37,731 bases of DNA, taken from positions 1-37,731 of IMG/VR virus record IMGVR_UViG_3300046660_000803; one strand, 5' to 3'. Of this stretch, positions 23,907 through 29,499 are shown piece after piece. How positions within the stretch are numbered: the stretch's first letter is position 1; each line of letters starts with the position of its first letter. The notes beneath the pieces are model-generated. The model was not told the origin of the DNA. It was given only the letters and a program-made list of their open reading frames with translations, and did no database searches. The DNA is from a virus. A program made the position numbers and the translations under genes.

Positions 23907-24625
23907 AGCGCCTTCCTCCCGCCGCCAGCTGCCTGCGGCACATGCGCGCCGGGCTGCTGGAACCGCTCAGCCGTGCGCCGCGCCCAGTTGCGCCAGGTCG
24001 CCGGCCAGTCGGTTTTGCGGCCATCCTTGCCGGGCTTGGCCAGCCAGTAGTCGCGGAACTTCTCGACCTCGACGGCGATGTTCAGCCCCGGGCAGTTCTG
24101 CACGGTCCATGCGCGCTGCACGTCGTCGAGCTGCCAATCGGGCGTCAGGCGGGAGCCGTTCGGCGACCGCGATGCCGCCGGAGCTGCGGAAGCGGGATTC
24201 CCCGTTTCCGGTTCCGGAGCAGGTGCACCCCGCTCTTCTCTCTTCTGTTCTGTATCTGTTCTGTTCTGTTCTAGGGCGTCACCATGTGACGGTTGTGACG
24301 TCACAACCTTGTCGCGCTTCCTGTCACGGTAGGCGCGAGTCCTTGCGGCACTAGTGTCCGAGGCGAACTGGCGCTTCTCCCAGTTGACGATCTGCCAGGC
24401 CGAATCGATGAACCCCTTGCGGATGAAGAGCGCCTTCGTCTCGGCCAACTCTTCGCCGCTGATGCGCATCTGAAACGCGATCTCATCGTCACTCAACGTC
24501 ACTGTGACGTCACTGCAACGCATGCAGAACAGCATCACCAGACGGCGCTGCATGGCCTCGCTCAGCATCTGGACCTTGGGGTCCGATGCGAACTCGGCGT
24601 ACATGCGGAACCATTGATTGGCCAT
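23903..24625 (-). CDS. Replication initiation protein (O-like)
   Basis: The protein has 240 aa; start ATG 24625, one base from the previous stop. The N-terminal winged helix (NQWFRMYAEFASDPKVQMLSE, LVMLFCMRCSD, TLSDDEIAFQMRI) matches phage replication initiators of the O/DnaT-like kind. A Pro/Glu/Ser-rich linker leads to a C-terminal domain with VEKFRDYWLAKPG and DWPATWRNWARR, a helicase-loading motif as in DnaT. It probably binds the origin and loads the downstream DnaB. A phage origin, if placed as in lambda, would be inside this gene; I see no clear iteron set. Confidence 0.8.
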   Translation of the reverse strand: MANQWFRMYAEFASDPKVQMLSEAMQRRLVMLFCMRCSDVTVTLSDDEIAFQMRISGEELAETKALFIRKGFIDSAWQIVNWEKRQFASDTSAARTRAYRDRKRDKVVTSQPSHGDALEQNRTDTEQKREERGAPAPEPETGNPASAAPAASRSPNGSRLTPDWQLDDVQRAWTVQNCPGLNIAVEVEKFRDYWLAKPGKDGRKTDWPATWRNWARRTAERFQQPGAHVPQAAGGGRKAL

Positions 24626-24626
24626 G

Positions 24627-24803
24627 TCAGGCAACCTCTCTCAGATCAAGCTGCGGCGAGGTATGGCGCCGGGCTTCCGCCCTGGCCTGCTCGCGCGCGC
24701 ATCGGGAGAGATGCTCGGCCCGCTCCGACTCGCTGAGCGGCGGGGACTGCTCGGCCACCTGCACGCACTGCTGCAGCCGCTGGATTGTCTCGGTGCGATT
24801 CAT
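24627..24803 (-). CDS. Small hypothetical protein, 58 aa
   Basis: Start ATG 24803; the frame runs to a stop one base before the initiator start. The sequence (RTETIQRLQQCVQVAEQSPP, SERAEHLSRCAREQARAEARR) is helical and charged and looks more like coding sequence than the C-terminus of the overlapping CII-like frame. It fits the tight spacing of the operon. Function unknown. Confidence 0.6.
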   Translation of the reverse strand: MNRTETIQRLQQCVQVAEQSPPLSESERAEHLSRCAREQARAEARRHTSPQLDLREVA

Positions 24804-25149
24804 GCTGCCTCATCAGGTCAGCCAGGCGGTCGATCTCGCACGCGCCTTCCAGGGCGGTTTGCAAGGCGATGAACTGGCGCAGGAGGTTGGAGCCGGTCGC
24901 CGCGCAGAGCGGCCCGATCAGCTTCTCAGGGATGGGTCGGACGCCGTTCTGCATCCGGGAGACGTAGGACTTCGACTTGCCAATGCAGGCAGCCACGTAT
25001 TCGAGCTTGTGGTGGCCAGCGCGGATCGAGACGGCCAAGGCCTGGGCCTCGCTCTCGATCTGCCGCACGACCTGTGCAGGGGCGTCCTTGGGAGCGTTGT
25101 GCACGCCCCATGCCAGCTTCAATTCCGTTTGGTTTCCAGTGGTTGCCAT
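24646..25149 (-). CDS. CII-like transcriptional regulator
   Basis: The protein is up to 167 aa. After an unstructured start, residues ~30-95 form an HTH domain (VVRQIESEAQALAVSIR, KLEYVAACIGKSKSYVSRMQNG, PEKLIGPLCAATGSNLLRQFI). It stands where lambda has cII: second gene of the early-right operon, after a terminator. A triple TTGC-N6 array overlaps its start codon. The last ~50 residues (RAGGRAVPAAQRVGAGRASLP) look like the off-frame product of the overlapping 58-aa gene, so the functional protein may effectively end near residue 115. It is longer than lambda CII (97 aa) and not clearly homologous by eye. Confidence 0.6.
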   Translation of the reverse strand: MATTGNQTELKLAWGVHNAPKDAPAQVVRQIESEAQALAVSIRAGHHKLEYVAACIGKSKSYVSRMQNGVRPIPEKLIGPLCAATGSNLLRQFIALQTALEGACEIDRLADLMRQHESHRDNPAAAAVRAGGRAVPAAQRVGAGRASLPMRARAGQGGSPAPYLAAA

Positions 25150-25166
25150 GGGTTGCCTATCGTTGC
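25143..25166 (+). promoter_or_regulatory. CII-type binding array TTGC-N6-TTGC-N6-TTGC (pRE-like)
   Basis: TTGC occurs at 25143, 25153 and 25163, exactly 10 bases apart, giving two overlapping copies of the lambda CII recognition pattern TTGC-N6-TTGC. It reads toward the repressor on the plus strand, antisense to cro, and overlaps the start codon of the CII-like gene, as pRE does in lambda. A possible -10 (AATAAA) begins 17 bases after the last TTGC. Confidence 0.6.
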
Positions 25167-25182
25167 CAAACCCTTTCGGGCG

Positions 25183-25213
25183 GAATAAAGGCCCAACCCC
25201 GAAGGATTGAGCC
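25183..25213 (-). terminator. tR1-like terminator between cro and the CII-like gene
   Basis: On the minus strand GGCTCAATCC pairs with GGGTTGGGCC (10 bp with two T-G pairs) around a TTCG tetraloop, followed by TTTATT. It lies in the 101-base gap between cro and the CII-like gene, the place of lambda tR1, so full early-right expression would need antitermination or readthrough. Confidence 0.65.
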
Positions 25214-25250
25214 GATGGAAGAAATTCAGATCAGGGATGAGCTGGTCATG

Positions 25251-25454
25251 TCACGCAGCCTTCTTGCGCCGGGCGGCCTTGCGCGCCTCGGAAGCGGCCA
25301 GGTCCACCAACGCCTTGCCAACCTCGTAGGTCGGCTGCATCAGGTCCCGGCGAATACGGTTGATGGTCGGCTGGGTCACACCGACGGCAGACCCAATGGC
25401 CTGCTCAGTCATTCCAGCCTTGCGGAGGGTCTCGATGGCGGTTGATGGGTTCAT
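25251..25454 (-). CDS. Cro-like repressor
   Basis: The protein has 67 aa. ATG 25454 faces away from the repressor gene. An HTH (AIETLRKAGMTEQAIGSAVGVTQPTINRIRR) is followed by a short helix and a basic tail (ASEARKAARRKKAA). It is the first gene of the early-right operon and diverges from the CI-like gene across an operator region of less than 90 bases. It should shut off the repressor gene and trim early transcription. Confidence 0.85.
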   Translation of the reverse strand: MNPSTAIETLRKAGMTEQAIGSAVGVTQPTINRIRRDLMQPTYEVGKALVDLAASEARKAARRKKAA

Positions 25455-25464
25455 GACCGCAGAG

Positions 25465-25492
25465 ATTATTCCGTTCCGAATTGGAATGGAAT
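25465..25492 (-). promoter_or_regulatory. Early-right promoter pR with 25-bp imperfect palindromic operator
   Basis: A -10 AATAAT (25470-25465, minus strand) lies 10 bases upstream of the cro ATG, with only a weak -35. A 25-base inverted repeat (25468-25492, 10 of 12 pairs matching) covers the promoter. Its left 15 bases match a site inside the opposite early promoter except for two central bases, so it is a strong operator candidate for CI or Cro. Confidence 0.55.
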
Positions 25493-25509
25493 GCCTTTCC
25501 GAATTTTGT
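25481..25509 (+). promoter_or_regulatory. Candidate repressor-maintenance promoter (pRM)
   Basis: TTGGAA (25481-25486), 17 bases, TTTTGT (25504-25509), reading toward the repressor. The hexamers are weak, as expected for an activated promoter. A transcript would start only a few bases before ATG 25522, so the repressor mRNA might be nearly leaderless, as in lambda. A CCGAATT half-site lies at 25499-25505. Confidence 0.35.
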
Positions 25510-25521
25510 CCGACGAACGGT

Positions 25522-25541
25522 ATGCCGGATCATTCCGGTAT
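25522..25541. promoter_or_regulatory. 20-bp inverted repeat, possible further operator
   Basis: ATGCCGGA and TCCGGTAT face each other across TCAT (7 of 8 pairs match). A direct repeat GGTATGC also flanks it (25519 and 25537). It lies at the start of the repressor gene, upstream of or within its first codons depending on the true start. Confidence 0.4.
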
Positions 25542-26001
25542 GCATGACGCCGATCTGATCCGAAGCAACATCCGGCACCTTCTCAACGCCTCGGGCCTCA
25601 CGGAGACCGAGGTGGCAGACCGCGCCGGCATCAATCAGCCCTGGCTCAACCGATTCCTACGCAAGGACATCAAGAAGCCGAACCAGGAGAAACTAGGCCT
25701 GCTGGCCAAGGCGTTCGGCGTCACTGCCAGCGATCTGGCCTTCAAGGACATGGCCGGCACCCTCCCTGCCCCTGCGTCTCAGCCTGTGGGATCGGAACGC
25801 GAGATAGTCGCAGCCGCAGTGAAGCTGGTCAGCGAAATGGAGGCGATGTCCCCCGAGCCGCTGCCCCAGGAGACCTACGCCGAGCGCCTCTACGTCGCCA
25901 TGAAGGTGGTGCAGGAGGAAGGCGCCAGCGGGGTCCTGGACGATAGCAACGTAATCGTTGCCCTACGTCGCTTTGCCGCAGAGCTTCGTAAAACTGGGTG
26001 A
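25540..26001 (+). CDS. CI-like phage repressor without protease domain
   Basis: The protein has 153 aa from ATG 25540; ATG 25522 (159 aa) is possible, and neither has a good SD. The N-terminal HTH is clear (LIRSNIRHLLNASGLTETEVADRAGINQ, PWLNRFLRKD, LGLLAKAFGVTASDLAF). The remaining ~85 residues are helical (EREIVAAAVKLVSEMEAM, VIVALRRFAAELRK). No S24/LexA-type Ser-Lys dyad or cleavage Ala-Gly region is visible, so RecA-stimulated self-cleavage looks unlikely. It diverges from cro and heads a three-gene plus-strand operon. Confidence 0.8.
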   Translation: MHDADLIRSNIRHLLNASGLTETEVADRAGINQPWLNRFLRKDIKKPNQEKLGLLAKAFGVTASDLAFKDMAGTLPAPASQPVGSEREIVAAAVKLVSEMEAMSPEPLPQETYAERLYVAMKVVQEEGASGVLDDSNVIVALRRFAAELRKTG

Positions 26002-26011
26002 GGAGAGCGGG

Positions 26012-26374
26012 ATGACGATCAGCGACGAGCGACTGAAGGAACTGGCGACCGAGATGGCGCAGGCAATGGGCATGAAGCCGAAGGCGCCGACAGGCCCTAC
26101 CCTCGTGCGCGGCGGCCAGGTGATCGCCTTCCAGCGCTCCGGCATGGACGGGGCCACCCGGGACATCATCTATGCCCGCATCCGCGATCTGGCCCGAATG
26201 TACTGGCTGGCGTGGCTGATCCGCCAAGAGACCGCCCATGTCCGGGGCGTAATCGAGTGCCTGACCGACGAGGCGCTGCTGGAGCTGAAGGACAAGATGG
26301 AACGTGCCCGGGAGTGCCGGGTGGAAGGTATCGGCTTCGACGAAGCTGGCCTAGTCAGGGAGCAGATGCTATGA
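26012..26374 (+). CDS. Hypothetical protein of the repressor operon, 120 aa
   Basis: ATG 26012 follows a good GAGGAGAG site. The chain (TISDERLKELATEMAQAMG, RDIIYARIRDLARMYWLAWLIRQE, DEALLELKDKMERARECR) is mainly amphipathic helix with no signal peptide. It sits between the repressor and a lipoprotein gene and overlaps the latter in ATGA, so it should be made in the lysogen. I do not recognise a family. Confidence 0.75.
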   Translation: MTISDERLKELATEMAQAMGMKPKAPTGPTLVRGGQVIAFQRSGMDGATRDIIYARIRDLARMYWLAWLIRQETAHVRGVIECLTDEALLELKDKMERARECRVEGIGFDEAGLVREQML

Positions 26375-26934
26375 GTTGGACAAAATTGGTTGGGGTAGTC
26401 CTCCTGCCCGCGGCGCTATCGTCCTGCGCGCAACAAGGCCCAAGTGCGGCGGAGGCGAATGCAAAGGTTGCCGCACTGAACACCGCACTAGCCGAGGCGG
26501 AAACCCGCATCAATGCGCTGGAGGGTGCCAACAGGATCAGGGCGATCACTGAGAACAGTGAGGGAAAGGCATACCTCGATCCTACATCTGACGGGTACAG
26601 CCTTGCGAAAACAGACGTTGGAGCTCTGCTCGTCTCGTTTCAATCCAGCGCACCAAAGGCTGATGGGACGGAGGTTACGTTCCGCGTAGGAAACCCCACC
26701 GCCGCCTCGTTGGTTGGGGTCAAATTCCATGTGGAGTACAACGTCCGCCAAGGCGACGACCCGAACTGGGCTGATTCGATCAAGTCCACGGACTACACGG
26801 CAGTAGAGCCCCTTTACTCTGGCTCCTGGTCCCTTGTGCGAGTCCCACTTCCTGCGATCAAGCCCGATCAGCTTGGATTTTTGGCCGTAACACTGAAGAC
26901 GAACGAGATCCGTCTCAACCAGCCGTACCGCTGA
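26371..26934 (+). CDS. DUF3251-like lipoprotein (lysogenic-conversion candidate)
   Basis: The protein has 187 aa. A lipoprotein signal peptide ends in LSSC (Cys19), followed by a short coiled coil (ANAKVAALNTALAEAETRINALE) and a beta domain with YLDPTSDGYSLAKTDVGALLVSF and VTFRVGNPTAASLVGVKFHVEY. This wording is like the DUF3251/YajI family of lipoproteins. The gene is coupled to the repressor operon and is clearly lower in GC than its neighbours (32 of 60 bases at 26581-26640), a sign of transfer. Expression in the lysogen would place it on the envelope, where phage lipoproteins often block superinfection; that role is inference. Confidence 0.8.
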   Translation: MSWTKLVGVVLLPAALSSCAQQGPSAAEANAKVAALNTALAEAETRINALEGANRIRAITENSEGKAYLDPTSDGYSLAKTDVGALLVSFQSSAPKADGTEVTFRVGNPTAASLVGVKFHVEYNVRQGDDPNWADSIKSTDYTAVEPLYSGSWSLVRVPLPAIKPDQLGFLAVTLKTNEIRLNQPYR

Positions 26935-26942
26935 CCAGGCGA

Positions 26943-26965
26943 GGTAGGTAGACCATCTACCTACC
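26943..26965. other. Perfect 23-bp hairpin after the lipoprotein gene
   Basis: GGTAGGTAGA and TCTACCTACC pair perfectly around CCA. It starts nine bases after the lipoprotein stop. There is no T-run after it on either strand, so it could be a factor-dependent terminator, an mRNA end-protecting hairpin, or an operator of the adjacent early-left promoter. Confidence 0.5.
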
Positions 26966-26979
26966 GTTCGTCGGCCAAT

Positions 26980-26995
26980 CCGAATAATTATTCGG
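26980..26995. promoter_or_regulatory. Perfect 16-bp palindrome, early-left operator candidate
   Basis: CCGAATAATTATTCGG is self-complementary over its full length and lies eight bases upstream of the -35 of the early-left promoter. Its half-site CCGAAT also occurs in the repressor/cro control region, suggesting a shared DNA-binding protein. Confidence 0.6.
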
Positions 26996-27002
26996 TTCTG
27001 TA

Positions 27003-27031
27003 TTGACTGAGAATTCGGTTCGGAATATTGT
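27003..27031 (+). promoter_or_regulatory. Early-left promoter (pL-like) with internal operator
   Basis: TTGACT (27003-27008), 17 bases, TATTGT (27026-27031): the best sigma70 match I noticed in the window. The spacer and -10 contain AATTCGGTTCGGAAT (27012-27026), which equals the inverse of the pR operator half at 25468-25482 except for the two central bases. It would drive the long plus-strand early operon from 27083 on and be shut by the repressor. Confidence 0.75.
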
Positions 27032-27082
27032 CTCCCCATCGCACCACGACACCCTCAACCGAGGCCAGGGGCAGGAGACGAG

Positions 27083-27445
27083 ATGGCGACCGACCGCATC
27101 CCCAGCCGTAACGACGACGAAGCCGACCGGGCCGACACCGCCCGTGCGGAGTGGATCGAGGAGCGCGCCGCCGCGCTGGAGCTGCAGTTCGGCAGCGACG
27201 CGAAGAAGGTCGGCGAGGCCGTGGCCGACTTCTTCCTGGCCGACGACGAGACGCTGGTCCCGAACCTGACGGCCTTCTGCCTGCTGTATGGCGCATCTCC
27301 GAACGGCTCGGCGTACATCCTGCATGAGCAGCTGCGCGCCAGCATCGCGCCGATCCTCAAGGAGTACGCCGAGGACGCAGCGGCCGCCGAGTGGGACCAG
27401 ATGGAAACCGCCGCCAGCGCGGAAGCCGAGAGGGCTGCGGCATGA
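27083..27445 (+). CDS. Hypothetical first gene of the early-left operon, 120 aa
   Basis: ATG 27083 follows CAGGAGACGAG. The protein is strongly acidic and Ala-rich (DDEADRADTARAEWIEERAAALELQF, AEDAAAAEWDQMETAASAEAERA). The middle (VGEAVADFFLADDETLVPNLTAF) looks globular. The position is that of lambda N, but the acidic composition does not fit an Arg-rich RNA-binding antiterminator. No family is recognised. Confidence 0.75.
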   Translation: MATDRIPSRNDDEADRADTARAEWIEERAAALELQFGSDAKKVGEAVADFFLADDETLVPNLTAFCLLYGASPNGSAYILHEQLRASIAPILKEYAEDAAAAEWDQMETAASAEAERAAA

Positions 27446-27783
27446 GCCTTTACAACGACCGCGAGGCTGATCGGCGCTCATTCGGGGCCATCAACGAAAC
27501 CTGCCCCACCCTCGATTCGCTCCGTGACGCCGCGGTAGAGGAGCTGCAGGACCTGGTTGAAAGCAGGATTTCCACTCTCATCGATGCCGCGAAGGAAAAA
27601 GCGACCATCCCGCTCCGCGAAGCACTCACCGCAGCCCACCTGCAGGTTGTCGAAGCCGGCGACCGCATTGAGGAGCTGGAGCGTGATATCGCGGTTAAAG
27701 AAAGCTGGATTGCTGACCTGGAGGGCTCTCTGGCCCGAGCAGAAGCGCGCATTGCGATTCTCGAATCCGAGGTGACCGCATGA
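27442..27783 (+). CDS. Coiled-coil hypothetical protein, 113 aa
   Basis: ATG 27442 overlaps the preceding stop in ATGA. After ~30 residues with FGAINETCPTLDSLRDAAVEE the chain becomes a continuous coiled coil (LQVVEAGDRIEELERDIAV, ADLEGSLARAEARIAILESEV). Proteins of this shape are common in phage early operons; function is unknown. Confidence 0.75.
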   Translation: MSLYNDREADRRSFGAINETCPTLDSLRDAAVEELQDLVESRISTLIDAAKEKATIPLREALTAAHLQVVEAGDRIEELERDIAVKESWIADLEGSLARAEARIAILESEVTA

Positions 27784-27968
27784 AGATCATCGAGAAGACC
27801 TTCGACCACAACGGCCTGACCGTCGAATTCGTGGAGTTCGAGCCGGTCAACCGCGAGCAGGTGTCCGTCGTGGATCGCGACATCAAGCGGCACCTCGCCG
27901 CCATCAACGCACGGGAAGCAACCCCGCCCGCCAAGGCCGCAGCCGCCTACAAGGAGAACGCAGCATGA
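27780..27968 (+). CDS. Hypothetical protein, 62 aa
   Basis: ATG 27780 is in an ATGA overlap with the preceding gene, and its own stop overlaps the next start in the same way. The first half (IIEKTFDHNGLTVEFVEFEP) reads as a beta hairpin, the second is helical and Ala/Lys-rich. No family recognised. Confidence 0.65.
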   Translation: MKIIEKTFDHNGLTVEFVEFEPVNREQVSVVDRDIKRHLAAINAREATPPAKAAAAYKENAA

Positions 27969-28156
27969 CCCGTTTCCAGCTCCTGCGCTTCCAGCGCCTT
28001 GTCGAGCAGCGCGCCGAACAGCTCGGCTACTGCCGCCTGACCCAGTTGCAGCTTGCCCGTGGAGCGCACCCGTGTGGCCCCGGCTCGCTGCGCGCTCAGG
28101 CGCATCAGGTCGTCCCCTACCCCTACCAGTCGGCCACTGCGCCAGGTGCGGCATGA
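27965..28156 (+). CDS. Hypothetical protein, 63 aa
   Basis: Coupled by ATGA overlaps on both sides. The start (TRFQLLRFQRLVEQRAEQLGYC) is an amphipathic basic helix; the rest is Pro/Ala-rich. Its reality rests on the regular ATGA chain rather than on a known family. Confidence 0.55.
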   Translation: MTRFQLLRFQRLVEQRAEQLGYCRLTQLQLARGAHPCGPGSLRAQAHQVVPYPYQSATAPGAA

Positions 28157-28392
28157 GCGCGTCAATTGATGCACTGGCGATTGATGTGGCGATTAAGGCC
28201 GCACACGATCCGATCATTGTTCGAAACTCGCTGACGCGCCCGGTTGGCTACTCGCCCTACTGCATGCGCTGCAATGGAATGCACAGGATGGAACAGGTTG
28301 GAGAGCTTCATTGGCGCCATCACTGCGGCGCTGAACATGATGAGGCAGAGGCTCGCGCCGCTCTCAACTGGGCAAAAGGCGGTGCCGCATGA
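28153..28392 (+). CDS. Small protein with Cys/His zinc-binding pattern, 79 aa
   Basis: ATG 28153 overlaps the preceding stop. The centre contains YCMRCNGMHRM and, 16 residues later, HWRHHCG, a CxxC...HxxxC arrangement that could bind zinc. The C-terminus (AEHDEAEARAALNWAKGG) is helical. Function unknown. Confidence 0.65.
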   Translation: MSASIDALAIDVAIKAAHDPIIVRNSLTRPVGYSPYCMRCNGMHRMEQVGELHWRHHCGAEHDEAEARAALNWAKGGAA

Positions 28393-28508
28393 CCGTCAAC
28401 CCCTACCGCGAGGCGCTGGTCGATACCGCGCTGCTGACCGCTGGTGCGCTGCTGTGCATGGCCTTCGGCGCGGTCGTCTCCCTGCTGATTCAAGGAGCCG
28501 TCGCATGA
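28389..28508 (+). CDS. Very small membrane protein, 39 aa
   Basis: An ORF of 40 codons with ATGA overlaps at both ends. Residues ~11-34 (ALVDTALLTAGALLCMAFG, VVSLLI) form a single transmembrane helix. It directly precedes another small membrane protein, with which it may pair. Its identity is unknown, but the translational coupling supports that it is expressed. Confidence 0.6.
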   Translation: MTVNPYREALVDTALLTAGALLCMAFGAVVSLLIQGAVA

Positions 28509-28714
28509 ACACCACGCGGCGCCTGGTTTGGCTTGCATATCTGACCGTGACCATCCTTTTCAACTACTTCGTAACGCTCCCGGTAGCGGCGCATGTGATG
28601 CCCGACCCGAGCATCGCGGGGGTACTTCTTGGCTGTGCGTGGTCGCTTATCGCGGCATGGTTTTTCAGCGAAATCGCGGACGAGGTGATCGACCATCTGG
28701 AGCGCGAGAAATGA
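28505..28714 (+). CDS. Small two-helix membrane protein, 69 aa
   Basis: ATG 28505 overlaps the preceding stop. Two hydrophobic segments (LVWLAYLTVTILFNYFVTL and IAGVLLGCAWSLIAAWFF) are joined by AAHVMPDPS; the C-terminus is charged (DEVIDHLEREK). GC is lower than in the flanks. An inner-membrane protein of the early operon; effects on host envelope or superinfection are possible but unsupported. Confidence 0.65.
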   Translation: MNTTRRLVWLAYLTVTILFNYFVTLPVAAHVMPDPSIAGVLLGCAWSLIAAWFFSEIADEVIDHLEREK

Positions 28715-28932
28715 CCCCGTACACAGAACTCGACCGCCTCTTCGCCCAGGAGCTGCGCGCTATCCCGAAGCCGGCCCCACTTGGCACGGTTGAATTTGAC
28801 CGCGAGTGGAACGAGCAGAAGAACAAAGCACTCAGCGCTCGCGTAATGGCGCTGGCACCCATCGACCCGGTAGACGCCGACGAGGCAGTGCACGGCGTCT
28901 GCGCACAAGGAGATTGCAGCGATGACCAGTAA
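28711..28932 (+). CDS. Hypothetical protein, 73 aa
   Basis: ATG 28711 is four-base coupled to the preceding stop. The sequence (YTELDRLFAQELRAIP, FDREWNEQKNKALSARVMALAP) is helical and soluble. It ends in an acidic tail with CAQGDCSDD. No family recognised. Confidence 0.6.
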   Translation: MTPYTELDRLFAQELRAIPKPAPLGTVEFDREWNEQKNKALSARVMALAPIDPVDADEAVHGVCAQGDCSDDQ

Positions 28933-29242
28933 GCAGAAATGGCTCTCCGACGAGCAGGTGCTGACGCTTAACGAACGCCATGGATGGTTCAGAGACGGCG
29001 ACGCGCAGAGCGGCGTGAGCCGAGCGTTCGCCAATGATGCGGTGGCCGCGCACGAGCAAGTGCGGGCCGCAGCGCCTGAACTCCTGGCTGTAGCACTTGC
29101 GGTGGTTGAAGCCTGGAACACCTACGAACGGTTCGGCCCTGAGTCGACGCTCGAGTGCAGCCCACTGATCCACGCCACCGTGCTGGAAGAGCTGTTCGAG
29201 AAGGCTGCGCCAGCCATTGCCAAAGCCACGGGAGAAGCCTGA
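28922..29242 (+). CDS. Hypothetical protein, 106 aa
   Basis: ATG 28922 lies 11 bases inside the preceding gene, after AAGGAG. The chain has SDEQVLTLNERHGWFRDG, then a long helix (AAPELLAVALAVVEAWNTYE) and a helical C-terminus. The APELLAVALAV stretch is common in modular phage early proteins. Function unknown. Confidence 0.65.
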   Translation: MTSKQKWLSDEQVLTLNERHGWFRDGDAQSGVSRAFANDAVAAHEQVRAAAPELLAVALAVVEAWNTYERFGPESTLECSPLIHATVLEELFEKAAPAIAKATGEA

Positions 29243-29499
29243 TGCGCCACCTGATCGCCCCGTTCTTCTGCGCGCTGGCTGTCGGCCTGTTCGTGGCCCT
29301 GCTGATGCGCGCGCTCCGCACCGACGCCGCCAGCTTCGTGCTGATCGCCATGGCCGGCATCGCCTTCTTCGCCTACCGCGCCGTGGTCGAAACCCGCCGC
29401 GCGTGGCCCTCCTTCACCCGCCACCTAGCACGACGCCGCGAGATGCGCCTGTCGCCGCCGGTGATCCGGATCAACCTCCACAAGGACGATGTGCAATGA
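29242..29499 (+). CDS. Small two-helix membrane protein, 85 aa
   Basis: ATG 29242 overlaps the previous stop (TGATG). Two transmembrane helices (LIAPFFCALAVGLFVALLM and SFVLIAMAGIAFFAYRAVV) are followed by a very basic cytoplasmic tail (TRRAWPSFTRHLARRREMR). The stop overlaps the recT start. Role unknown. Confidence 0.65.
   Translation: MRHLIAPFFCALAVGLFVALLMRALRTDAASFVLIAMAGIAFFAYRAVVETRRAWPSFTRHLARRREMRLSPPVIRINLHKDDVQ

Noticed and set aside
22512-24050. Plus-strand open frame of 512 codons opposite the DnaB-like helicase
   Set aside because: The minus-strand helicase has clear Walker motifs; the plus frame has shadow composition and no start signal.
23903-24625. Phage replication origin with iterons inside the initiator gene
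   Set aside because: No repeated 15-20 base units are visible; an origin may be here by analogy only, so it was not listed.
27003-27082. nut-type boxA/boxB antitermination elements downstream of pL
   Set aside because: I searched the leader by eye for a boxA-like sequence followed by a small hairpin and found no convincing match.
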